Origin: JBFHNV01 sp965365655
Lineage (GTDB): Bacteria; Pseudomonadota; Gammaproteobacteria; HK1
Direction of reading: 5' to 3'
Assembly: GCA_965365655.1 (NCBI GenBank)
Contig: CBDUCN010000288.1
Location: 1 to 6,703 of the forward strand
DNA length: 6,703 nt
Under the pieces are notes generated by a model. The model saw only the letters and a program-made list of their open reading frames with translations. It was not told the DNA's origin and made no database searches. Below are positions 1 to 5,683 of this stretch, piece after piece. Positions within the stretch are counted from its first letter, which is position 1. Every line of letters starts with the position of its first letter. Made by a program: the position numbers and the translations under genes.

Positions 1-1334
1 TGGTGATCCGGCACCACCGAGACGCTGTGCAGGTACGCGTCGATGGAATCGCGCGCGAGCGCCTGCAGCGTGGACTTCGCGCGCAGGAAACGCGGCGCCC
101 AGTCGAGCTTCGGGTACAGCGCGCCCGCGGGCCCGAACACGCCTCGGCGCAGCCACCCCGGGATGCGCGAGCGGATCGCCTCCTCGTTCATGTGCCAGCG
201 CTGGCGCCGGTAGCCGGCGAGGTTCTCGTCGCCGCCGTCGCCGGACAGCGCGACGATCACCTGCTCGCGGGCCAGCTCGCACACGCGGTAGGTGGGCATC
301 GCGGAGCTGTCCGCGAACGGCTCGTCGTACAGATCGCCGAGCCGGTCCAGCAGCCCGAAGTCGTCGGGCTCCACGTGGCGCACGCGGTGATCGGTCGCGT
401 AGCGCCGCGCGATGCGCTCGGCGTAGCCGGCCTCGTTGTACTCGCGCTCGCCGAACGCGATCGAGCAGGTCTTCACCGGGCTGTCGGACAGCTCCGCCAT
501 CATCGCGACCACCGCGCTCGAGTCGACGCCGCCGGACAGGAACGCGCCGAGCGGCACGTCCGCGACGAGGCGCACCTTCACCGCGTCGCGAAGGCGCTCG
601 ATCAGCTCCTCGCCGAGCGCGTCCTCGCTGCCGGCGTGGCGCGGGCCGAACGGCACGTCCCAGTACTGCTCGGGCGCCGGCCGGGCCTGCTCGCCGCGCG
701 TGAAGCTCACGCGGTGACCCGGCGACAGCTTGCGCACGCCCTCGAAGATGGTGCGCGGCTCCGGCACGTAGCCGAGCGCGAAGTAGTCCTCCACCGAGCG
801 CGGGTCGATGCGCCGCGGCAGATCCGGGATCGCGAGCAGCGACTTCAGCTCCGACGCGAAGGCCACCGTGCCGTCCGGCAGCTCGGCGTAGAACAGCGGC
901 TTGATGCCGAGGCGATCCCGCGCGAGGAACAGCGTTCGCCGCTCGCGGTCCCACACCGCGAACGCGAACATGCCGCGCAGGCGCTCCACGCTCGCGGCGC
1001 CCCAGGCCGCGTACGCGTGCAGCAGCACCTCCGTGTCGCAGCGGGTCCTGAACCGCACGCCGAGCTGCTCGAGCTCGCCGCGCAGCTCCATGAAGTTGTA
1101 GACCTCGCCGTTGTAGACGATCACGTGGCGCCCGTCCGGGCTGGTCATCGGCTGCTGGCCGTTCGCGAGGTCGATGATGGACAGCCGCTTGTGGCCCAGC
1201 GCGACGCCCGGCTCGAGGTGCACCCCGGTCTCGTCCGGGCCGCGGTGGTGCTGGAGCTGGTTCATGCGCTCGATCAGCGAGCGGGGAAACTCCCGCTCGC
1301 CGCGCAGATCCACGATGCCCACGAGCCCGCACAT
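1..1334 (-). CDS. Asparagine-synthase-like amidotransferase, XrtA/PEP-CTERM locus type (amidotransferase 1), 3' end outside window
   Basis: This is probably a cytoplasmic glutamine-dependent amidotransferase that moves ammonia from glutamine to an ATP-activated carboxylate. In exopolysaccharide loci the acceptor is more likely a sugar acid than free aspartate (inference). Reading from ATG at 1334, 444 residues are visible and the frame stays open to the left edge. The N-terminal class II glutaminase domain starts MCGLVGIVDL, with the nucleophile Cys2 directly after Met1, then HRGPDE (about 30-35) and NGEVYN (about 75-80). The synthetase domain has the ATP pyrophosphatase loop SGGVDSS (267-273) and SGDGGDE (364-370). 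All key residues are present. Family members are about 630 residues, so roughly 70% is here. The start is fixed by Cys2. The gene begins 13 bases after the stp2-like stop. Assignment to the XrtA subgroup rather than housekeeping AsnB rests on the neighbours and the N-terminal sequence style. Confidence 0.93.
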   Translation of the reverse strand, partial: MCGLVGIVDLRGEREFPRSLIERMNQLQHHRGPDETGVHLEPGVALGHKRLSIIDLANGQQPMTSPDGRHVIVYNGEVYNFMELRGELEQLGVRFRTRCDTEVLLHAYAAWGAASVERLRGMFAFAVWDRERRTLFLARDRLGIKPLFYAELPDGTVAFASELKSLLAIPDLPRRIDPRSVEDYFALGYVPEPRTIFEGVRKLSPGHRVSFTRGEQARPAPEQYWDVPFGPRHAGSEDALGEELIERLRDAVKVRLVADVPLGAFLSGGVDSSAVVAMMAELSDSPVKTCSIAFGEREYNEAGYAERIARRYATDHRVRHVEPDDFGLLDRLGDLYDEPFADSSAMPTYRVCELAREQVIVALSGDGGDENLAGYRRQRWHMNEEAIRSRIPGWLRRGVFGPAGALYPKLDWAPRFLRAKSTLQALARDSIDAYLHSVSVVPDH

Positions 1335-1344
1335 GCCTGGTGAT

Positions 1345-1349
1345 CCCTC
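1345..1349 (-). promoter_or_regulatory. Probable ribosome binding site of the amidotransferase gene, overlapping the upstream stop codon
   Basis: On the minus strand the stop codon of the preceding glycosyltransferase runs straight into a GAGGG motif (TGAGGGATC), with 10 bases between it and the ATG at 1334. The overlap of stop codon and Shine-Dalgarno-like bases suggests that ribosomes finishing the upstream gene restart here. The match is partial and the spacing slightly long. Confidence 0.45.
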
Positions 1350-2490
1350 AGCCGCCGGACAGCAGCGATTGGTACAGCGAATGATAACGGCCGACCATCA
1401 CCGGCAGCGCGAAGGCGGTCTCAATCCGCGCCCTGCCGGCCTGGCCGTGGGCCGCGCAGCGGGCGGGATCGGCGGCATAGGCGACGATGGCGCGGGCCAG
1501 CGCGGCCGGGTCCGCGCTCGGCACCAGGGCGCCGCAGGTGTGGTCCACCAGCTCGGGGTTGCCGCCGACGTCGGTCGCGACCACCGGCATGCCGCAGGCC
1601 TGCGCCTCCAGCACCGTGTTGGAGATCCCCTCGCCCAGCGACGGCAGCGCGAACAGGTCGAACGCGGGCATCAGGGCCGGCACGTCGTCGCGGCTGCCGG
1701 CCAGCCAGCACCGGTCCTCGATCGCCGCGTCGCGCAGGAACGCCTGCGCCTCGGCGAGCAGCGGCCCGTCGCCGAGGTACGCGAGGCGAAGCCGTGCCGC
1801 GACCTCGGGCGGCGCCTCGCGCAGCGCGATCGCGAACGCGCGCAAGAGGTTCAACGGGTCCTTGACCGCCTCCATGCGGCCCACGGCGCCGACCAGGAAC
1901 ACGTCGCGCCCGCGCCACGCGTCCAGCGGCCAGCGCGCGCGCGCGCCCGGGTCCGGCCGGAAGCGCTCGGCGTCCACGCCGTTGTAGATCTGGGTGATGC
2001 GCCGCGGGTCCACGCCCACGCGGCTGCGCAGCCAGCCCTCGAGATCGCGCGACATCGGCACCCAGCGCGTGATCAGGGCGCGCATCGCCTGGCGCAGCCG
2101 CAGGTAGCGGCGGTTCTCGCCGTGCAGGTCGTAGATGTCGCGGCCGTGCTCGCCGTGCACGCGCAGCCGGACCCCGGCGAGCGCCGCGGGCACCTGGGCG
2201 TCGAGCGCAGCGAGGTTGCGGCTGTGCACCAGCGCGGGGCGCAGGCGCCGGAAGGTCCGCCACAGCCGTGCATAGACCGCCGGGTCCTTGCCCGGGCGCT
2301 TGTGCAGCTCCACCACCTCGACGTCCGCGCGCCGGATGCGCTGCCGGAACGGGGTCGACTCGGTGAGACACACCACCGCGTGCCGGTACCCGGCCTCGGG
2401 CAGGTGGTTCAGCAGGTTCACGAGCCCGTTCTCCAGCCCGCCCACGCCGAGGCGGTGGATCACGTGGGCGATCAGGGGAGCGCCGCTCAT
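1348..2490 (-). CDS. GT4 glycosyltransferase, Stp2 type (XrtA/PEP-CTERM system-associated sugar transferase)
   Basis: This is a cytoplasmic retaining GT-B glycosyltransferase that would transfer a nucleotide-activated sugar onto a growing lipid-linked exopolysaccharide unit. It has 380 residues, close to the roughly 375 usual for this subfamily. The N-terminal domain opens with IAHVIHRLGVGGLENGLVN (about 6-24), the glycine-rich loop typical of GT4 enzymes, and has HGEHGRD (112-118). The C-terminal domain has VGRMEAVKD (203-211), LGDGP (about 240-244) and the nucleotide-sugar EX7E motif EGISNTVLE (E287 and E295). No signal peptide or membrane segment is seen. The frame is open 39 codons further upstream, but the family start MSGAPLIAHVIHRL supports ATG at 2490; GGGG lies 6 bases before it. 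It starts 25 bases after the Stp1-like gene. The donor sugar cannot be read from the sequence; GDP-mannose is possible because manC is in the operon (inference). Confidence 0.92.
   Translation of the reverse strand: MSGAPLIAHVIHRLGVGGLENGLVNLLNHLPEAGYRHAVVCLTESTPFRQRIRRADVEVVELHKRPGKDPAVYARLWRTFRRLRPALVHSRNLAALDAQVPAALAGVRLRVHGEHGRDIYDLHGENRRYLRLRQAMRALITRWVPMSRDLEGWLRSRVGVDPRRITQIYNGVDAERFRPDPGARARWPLDAWRGRDVFLVGAVGRMEAVKDPLNLLRAFAIALREAPPEVAARLRLAYLGDGPLLAEAQAFLRDAAIEDRCWLAGSRDDVPALMPAFDLFALPSLGEGISNTVLEAQACGMPVVATDVGGNPELVDHTCGALVPSADPAALARAIVAYAADPARCAAHGQAGRARIETAFALPVMVGRYHSLYQSLLSGG
1933..1946. repeat. Short (GC)7 dinucleotide tract inside the Stp2-type gene
   Basis: Seven GC units in a row sit within the glycosyltransferase reading frame, encoding an Ala/Arg stretch (GARAR, residues 182-186) in the linker between the two GT-B domains. 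Such alternating purine-pyrimidine runs are common by chance at this G+C content. The reading frame is intact. Confidence 0.6.
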
Positions 2491-2519
2491 CGCGTGCCCC
2501 ACGCGGCGAGCCCGATCAT
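2487..2519 (-). other. Possible 10-codon minicistron bridging the Stp1-type and Stp2-type genes
   Basis: In the 25-base gap between the two glycosyltransferase genes an ATG overlaps the upstream stop as ATGA (2519-2516). It opens a ten-codon frame reading MIGLAAWGTR, whose TGA overlaps the ATG of the next gene as ATGA (2490-2487). Both ends thus carry the classic start/stop overlap of coupled genes. It has no Shine-Dalgarno motif of its own and the peptide resembles nothing I know. It may be a ribosome-handover device or simple chance; a functional peptide is unlikely. Confidence 0.25.
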
Positions 2520-3718
2520 TCGCCGTCGCCGTCCAGCAGCCGGGCCATCGCCCCGACGCTGGCGGTCCAGTCGTAGCGCTCGAGCACGAAGGCCCGGTTG
2601 CGCGCACCCACCCCGGCAGCGCCGTCCAGCGCCGCGAGCACGCGCTCGGCGAGGCCCGCCGGCTCCGCGCACACCCAGTCCTCGAGGCCGTGGCCGGCCT
2701 CGATGCCCTCCACCGCGTCCGGCGTGGCGACCACCGGCAGCGCCATCGCCATGGCCTCCAGCACCTTGTTCTGCACCCCCCGCGCGACCCGCAGCGGGGC
2801 CACCGCGACGTCGGCGTGCGCGAGGTACGGGCGCACGTCCGGGACGGTGCCGGTGACCGTCACGCCGGCGCGCCCGTCGAGCGCGCGCACCGCCGGTGCG
2901 GGGTTGGCCCCCACGACGTAGAAGCGCAGCCCCGGGCGCCGCTCGCGCAGCGCGGGCATCACCTCGGCGGCGAACCAGGTCACCGCGTCCACGTTCGCCC
3001 GGTAATCCATGGCTCCGGTGAACACCAGGCGCCGGCTCCCGGGCGGATAGGGATCGGCGTGCTCGAGCTCCGGGTCGAAGTAACCCGCGTCCACGCCGTT
3101 CGACACGTGCACCACGCGGCTCGCGGTCTCCGGCGCGAGGCGGCGGAACAGCGCGGCCTCCTCGTGGGACACGAAGACGCTGGCGTCGAAGCGCGCCGAC
3201 AGCTCGCGCTCCTGCTCGAGCAGGCGCCGGCCTTCGCGGCGGTACACCCAGCCCATCGCGCCGGAGTGCAGCTCCGCGTAGTTGCGCCACTTCTCCGAGT
3301 CCACGTCGACGAAGTCGATCACGCCGCGCCGCCCGGGCCGCAGGTGCGGCAGCGCGTACTGCGCCATCGACGACGAGAACACCAGCACCCGCGACACGTG
3401 GTGCGCCGCGACCGTGTGCGTGACCCACTGCGCGAGGCGCCGGCTGCGGAAGTACGCGATGCTGAGCGGCTCGCCGGTGGCGAACCCGCGTGCGCTCATC
3501 GCCCGCGACCAGCGCGGGCGCAGGCGGTGCACCGAGAGCGACGCGCACATCTCCCTCACCGTGTCCACGTGCTCGAGGTCCGCCGGGTCGTCGACGAAGG
3601 TGCCCAGGTGCACCCGGTAGCGCTCGGCCAGCAGCTTGAGCTGGTGGTAGGAACGCACCTTGTCCCCCTTGCGCGGCGGGTACGGGATGCGGTGCACCAG
3701 GAACAGGAGATCGCTCAT
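2516..3718 (-). CDS. Glycosyltransferase, Stp1 type (XrtA/PEP-CTERM system-associated sugar transferase)
   Basis: This is a cytoplasmic GT-B fold glycosyltransferase that would add a sugar to the lipid-linked repeat unit of the exported polysaccharide. It has 400 residues, matching the usual size of about 400. It begins MSDLLFLVHRIPYPPRKGDK, the signature N-terminus of the Stp1 subfamily (HRIPYPP 9-15, GDK 18-20). The C-terminal half has FTGAMDYRANVDAV (about 233-246) and RGVQNKVLEAMAMALPVVAT (about 313-332). At the usual EX7E site the second glutamate is kept (E321), but the position of the first is Arg313; I recall this RG-x-QNKVLEAMA form as typical of the subfamily rather than a lesion. 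No signal peptide or membrane segment is seen. An in-frame GTG at 3811 would add 31 residues unlike the family and overlap the FemAB-like gene, so ATG at 3718 was chosen. The leader has no Shine-Dalgarno motif, so coupling to the upstream gene is likely. Confidence 0.93.
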   Translation of the reverse strand: MSDLLFLVHRIPYPPRKGDKVRSYHQLKLLAERYRVHLGTFVDDPADLEHVDTVREMCASLSVHRLRPRWSRAMSARGFATGEPLSIAYFRSRRLAQWVTHTVAAHHVSRVLVFSSSMAQYALPHLRPGRRGVIDFVDVDSEKWRNYAELHSGAMGWVYRREGRRLLEQERELSARFDASVFVSHEEAALFRRLAPETASRVVHVSNGVDAGYFDPELEHADPYPPGSRRLVFTGAMDYRANVDAVTWFAAEVMPALRERRPGLRFYVVGANPAPAVRALDGRAGVTVTGTVPDVRPYLAHADVAVAPLRVARGVQNKVLEAMAMALPVVATPDAVEGIEAGHGLEDWVCAEPAGLAERVLAALDGAAGVGARNRAFVLERYDWTASVGAMARLLDGDGE

Positions 3719-3727
3719 GGGGGCGGG

Positions 3728-3737
3728 CCGGCGCCGG
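3728..3737. repeat. 10-base perfect palindrome in the FemAB-stp1 junction
   Basis: The 26-base gap between the FemAB-like stop and the Stp1-type ATG contains the self-complementary CCGGCGCCGG. The transcribed strand then runs into a cytosine-rich stretch right up to the start codon. No loop separates the arms and no U-run follows, so it does not look like a terminator. It takes the place where a ribosome binding site would be expected. Confidence 0.5.
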
Positions 3738-3744
3738 GACGGCG

Positions 3745-4809
3745 TCAGGCGAGGTACTTCGCGACCAGCGGCCCGAGCCGTCGGGAGACGCCGAGCGGCA
3801 GCTTCTGCCACGCGGCAATGGCCATCCGGTACTTGGGATTGTTGGGATTGAGCGCGGGCGGATCCGTGGCCTCGACGAGGTGGACCTGGTAGTGCAGGTC
3901 CTCCGGCTCGAAGCCCCAGTTCTTCTTGAACGAGTACGAGCCGGAGCCCTTCTTGCTGCGGCCGTAGTCGAAGCGCGTGCAGCCCCGGGCGGCGGCATGG
4001 GTCATCAGCGCGTGGTACATGAAGTCGTTGGCCTTCAGCGCGCGCGCGTCGGCGCCGCCGCCGCCGTAGTACGGCAGCACCTCGTCGCGGAAGTAGTAGC
4101 TCAGCACGCTGCTGACGGGCCTGCCGTCCTTGAGCACCGTCAGCACGTCGCAGTCGTCGCCGAACGCGCGCTTCACCGCGGCGTACCAGCGCTTCGGCAG
4201 CACCGGCGTGCCCAGGTTGCGCACGCTCTCGGAATACAGCGCGAAGAAGCGCTCGACGTCCGGGTCGATCACCCAGTCGAGACCCGCCTGCATGCCCTTG
4301 CGCACCATCGCGCGCTGCTTGCGCGGGATGGCCTTCAGGTTGTCCTCAGGGTCTTCGTGGATGGTCTTGCGGAAGCGCACGTACAGCGACTCCTCCGCGC
4401 CCGCCGCGGCCAGCGACGGCGGCGGCGCCTCGGCCTCGCGCAGCTCCAGCCAGTCCACGCGCTGCGCGCGGGCGTGCTCGAGCGCCGCGTCCAGCAGCGC
4501 CCTGCCCGCGGCCTCGTCGTCGGCCAGCACGCCGCCGTAGACGCAGAACGGAACGGAGATCAGGGCATTCCCGAACAGCCGGCTCTTCACGTGACCTAGC
4601 GGCAGCACCCCGACGATCGCGTCGCCGCGGCGCGCGAGCAGGTAGCGGCTGCCGTGGCCCAGCGTCTCGCGCACCACGCCGCGCCACGCGCTGAGGTGGA
4701 AGAAGGTGCCCCGCGGGTGGGCGCGCACGTACGCGTCCCAGGCCGCGGTGTCCCCGTCCGCCAGCACCTCGACCCGGGTGAGCGCGCCGGCGGCGCGCTC
4801 AGGCGGCAT
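3745..4809 (-). CDS. FemAB-like N-acyltransferase, XrtA/PEP-CTERM system-associated
   Basis: This belongs to the FemAB/GNAT-fold acyltransferases, whose studied members transfer amino acids from aminoacyl-tRNA to peptidoglycan precursors. In XrtA loci the substrate is unknown; a role in modifying the exopolysaccharide or its precursor is inferred. From ATG at 4809 it has 354 residues. Visible features are HPRGTFFHLSAWRGV near the N-terminus, a basic segment KAIPRKQRAMVRKG (159-172), and the highly typical FDYGRSKKGSGSYSFKKNWG (280-299). The subfamily-like tail NPNNPKYRMAIAAWQKLPL (about 321-339) follows. No signal peptide or membrane segment is seen, so it is likely cytoplasmic. The ATG lies 11 bases inside the end of the deacetylase gene. 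A GTG at 4830 in the same frame would add seven residues and lengthen the overlap; GGAGAGG just downstream of that GTG favours the ATG. Confidence 0.93.
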   Translation of the reverse strand: MPPERAAGALTRVEVLADGDTAAWDAYVRAHPRGTFFHLSAWRGVVRETLGHGSRYLLARRGDAIVGVLPLGHVKSRLFGNALISVPFCVYGGVLADDEAAGRALLDAALEHARAQRVDWLELREAEAPPPSLAAAGAEESLYVRFRKTIHEDPEDNLKAIPRKQRAMVRKGMQAGLDWVIDPDVERFFALYSESVRNLGTPVLPKRWYAAVKRAFGDDCDVLTVLKDGRPVSSVLSYYFRDEVLPYYGGGGADARALKANDFMYHALMTHAAARGCTRFDYGRSKKGSGSYSFKKNWGFEPEDLHYQVHLVEATDPPALNPNNPKYRMAIAAWQKLPLGVSRRLGPLVAKYLA

Positions 4810-5683
4810 GGCGTCCAACGGCCTCTCCACGCCCGCTGTCGCCGGGCAGGAAGATGTGGTCCATGCGCCCCCACGCGAACTCGCCGAGCAGGCGGCGCAG
4901 GCGCGCCGCCATGCGGTCGAGGTTCGTGTAGTGGCGCACGCGGGTCTTCAGCGGCACGCCGCGCTGACGCGGCTGGTCCGGGTCCACCTCCCACGGGTGG
5001 AAGTAGAACACCGCGGGCTGACCCTCGCGCCGGTTGACGCGGCGGATCCCCCAGCGGAAGTAGCCGTACGGCAGCAGTCGGAAATAACCGCCGCCGGCAC
5101 ACGGCAGGTTGTGGCTGCCGACGCGCACGGTGGTCGGCGGCACCTCGAGCAGGCGCCCCTCGCCGCGGTACGGGAAGCGCGGCGCCTCGTGCATGCCGTA
5201 CAGGTCGTGGCGCACCGGGAAGATGCTCGAGCTGTACGCGTAGCCGAGGTCCGTGAGCACGTCCAGCGCCCACAGGTTGTCGCGCCCGATGGAGAAGCTG
5301 GCCGCGCGATAGCCGCGCACCGGGCAGCCGCCGGTGTCCTCCAGCAGCTTGCGCGTGTCGCCGGCGTCGGCGCGGAACGCGTCCGGCGACTGCTCGGTCA
5401 CGCGCACGTGGGACATGCCGTGGCTGGCCAGCTCGTGGCCGCCGTCCACGATCGCGCGGATGAGCCGCGGGAAGCGCGCGGCCACCCAGCCCAGCGTGAA
5501 GAACGTGGCCTTCACGTCGGCGGCGGCGAACAGGTCCAGCACCTGCAGGGTGTTGTCCTCCACCCGCGGCGCGATGCGCTCCCAGTCCTCGCGGGAAATG
5601 TGCCGCTCGAACGCCGAGACCTGGAACCAGTCCTCCACGTCCACCGTCATCGCGTTCACGATCGGCGCTGCGGGCTCAGACAC
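4799..5683 (-). CDS. Polysaccharide deacetylase, DUF3473 type, XrtA/PEP-CTERM locus subfamily
   Basis: This is a NodB-fold, metal-dependent carbohydrate esterase expected to remove N- or O-acetyl groups from polysaccharide precursors. It has 294 residues, about the family length. Visible motifs are TVDVEDWFQVSAF (13-25, the DUF3473 form of motif 1, with acidic D15, E17 and D18), TFFTLGWVA (60-68), SHGMSH (87-92, the metal-binding histidine motif), GYRAASFSIG (124-133) and the DUF3473 tail with FYFHPWE (226-232). In motif 3 the position I would expect to be proline is Ala128. The N-terminus has no signal peptide, so the enzyme should act in the cytoplasm. The GTG at 5683 overlaps the manC stop by 8 bases (GTGTCTGA). 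An ATG at 5650 would start directly at the catalytic motif and is less likely; GTG at 5659 is another option. The deacetylase, FemAB-like and Stp1-type genes adjoin as in XrtA loci. Confidence 0.94.
   Translation of the reverse strand: MSEPAAPIVNAMTVDVEDWFQVSAFERHISREDWERIAPRVEDNTLQVLDLFAAADVKATFFTLGWVAARFPRLIRAIVDGGHELASHGMSHVRVTEQSPDAFRADAGDTRKLLEDTGGCPVRGYRAASFSIGRDNLWALDVLTDLGYAYSSSIFPVRHDLYGMHEAPRFPYRGEGRLLEVPPTTVRVGSHNLPCAGGGYFRLLPYGYFRWGIRRVNRREGQPAVFYFHPWEVDPDQPRQRGVPLKTRVRHYTNLDRMAARLRRLLGEFAWGRMDHIFLPGDSGRGEAVGRHAA
4822..4828 (-). promoter_or_regulatory. Probable ribosome binding site of the FemAB-like gene
   Basis: GGAGAGG is read on the minus strand inside the 3' end of the deacetylase gene, 12 bases before the ATG at 4809. 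The purine match is good, the spacing longer than usual. It decides weakly between the ATG at 4809 and the GTG at 4830, because the GTG overlaps the motif and could not use it. Confidence 0.4.

Noticed and set aside
3..1343. 446-codon open frame on the plus strand covering the amidotransferase gene
   Set aside because: Its product is a low-complexity Arg/Ala/His/Val-rich string with no recognisable motif, while the opposite strand encodes a protein with all amidotransferase motifs. Long antisense frames are expected at this G+C content.
2491..2607. 39-residue N-terminal extension of the Stp2-type protein
   Set aside because: The extension lies inside the Stp1-type gene, is Arg/Pro/Ala-rich and unlike the family, whose members start near MSGAPLIAHVIHRL.
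2760..2790. Short C-rich runs (cccccc near 2776) considered as frameshift or phase-variation tracts
   Set aside because: The run is only about six bases and the Stp1-type reading frame through it matches the family without a break.
3728..3737. Palindrome considered as an intrinsic terminator
   Set aside because: It has no loop and no T-run follows on the transcribed strand; it sits between two closely spaced genes of one operon.
3719..3811. 31-residue N-terminal extension of the Stp1-type protein from a GTG
   Set aside because: It would overlap the FemAB-like gene by 67 bases and precede the conserved start LLFLVHRIPYPP with unrelated basic residues.
1174..3892. Two more long plus-strand open frames (560 and 534 codons) opposite the glycosyltransferase genes
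   Set aside because: Same Arg/Ala/Pro/His-rich composition without domains, lying opposite well-supported genes on the minus strand.
2487..3998. 503-codon minus-strand frame overlapping the Stp1-type gene in another frame
   Set aside because: Arg/Ala/Gly-rich frame-shifted shadow; the Stp1-type frame carries the family motifs from end to end. Only its last ten codons are noted, as a possible minicistron.
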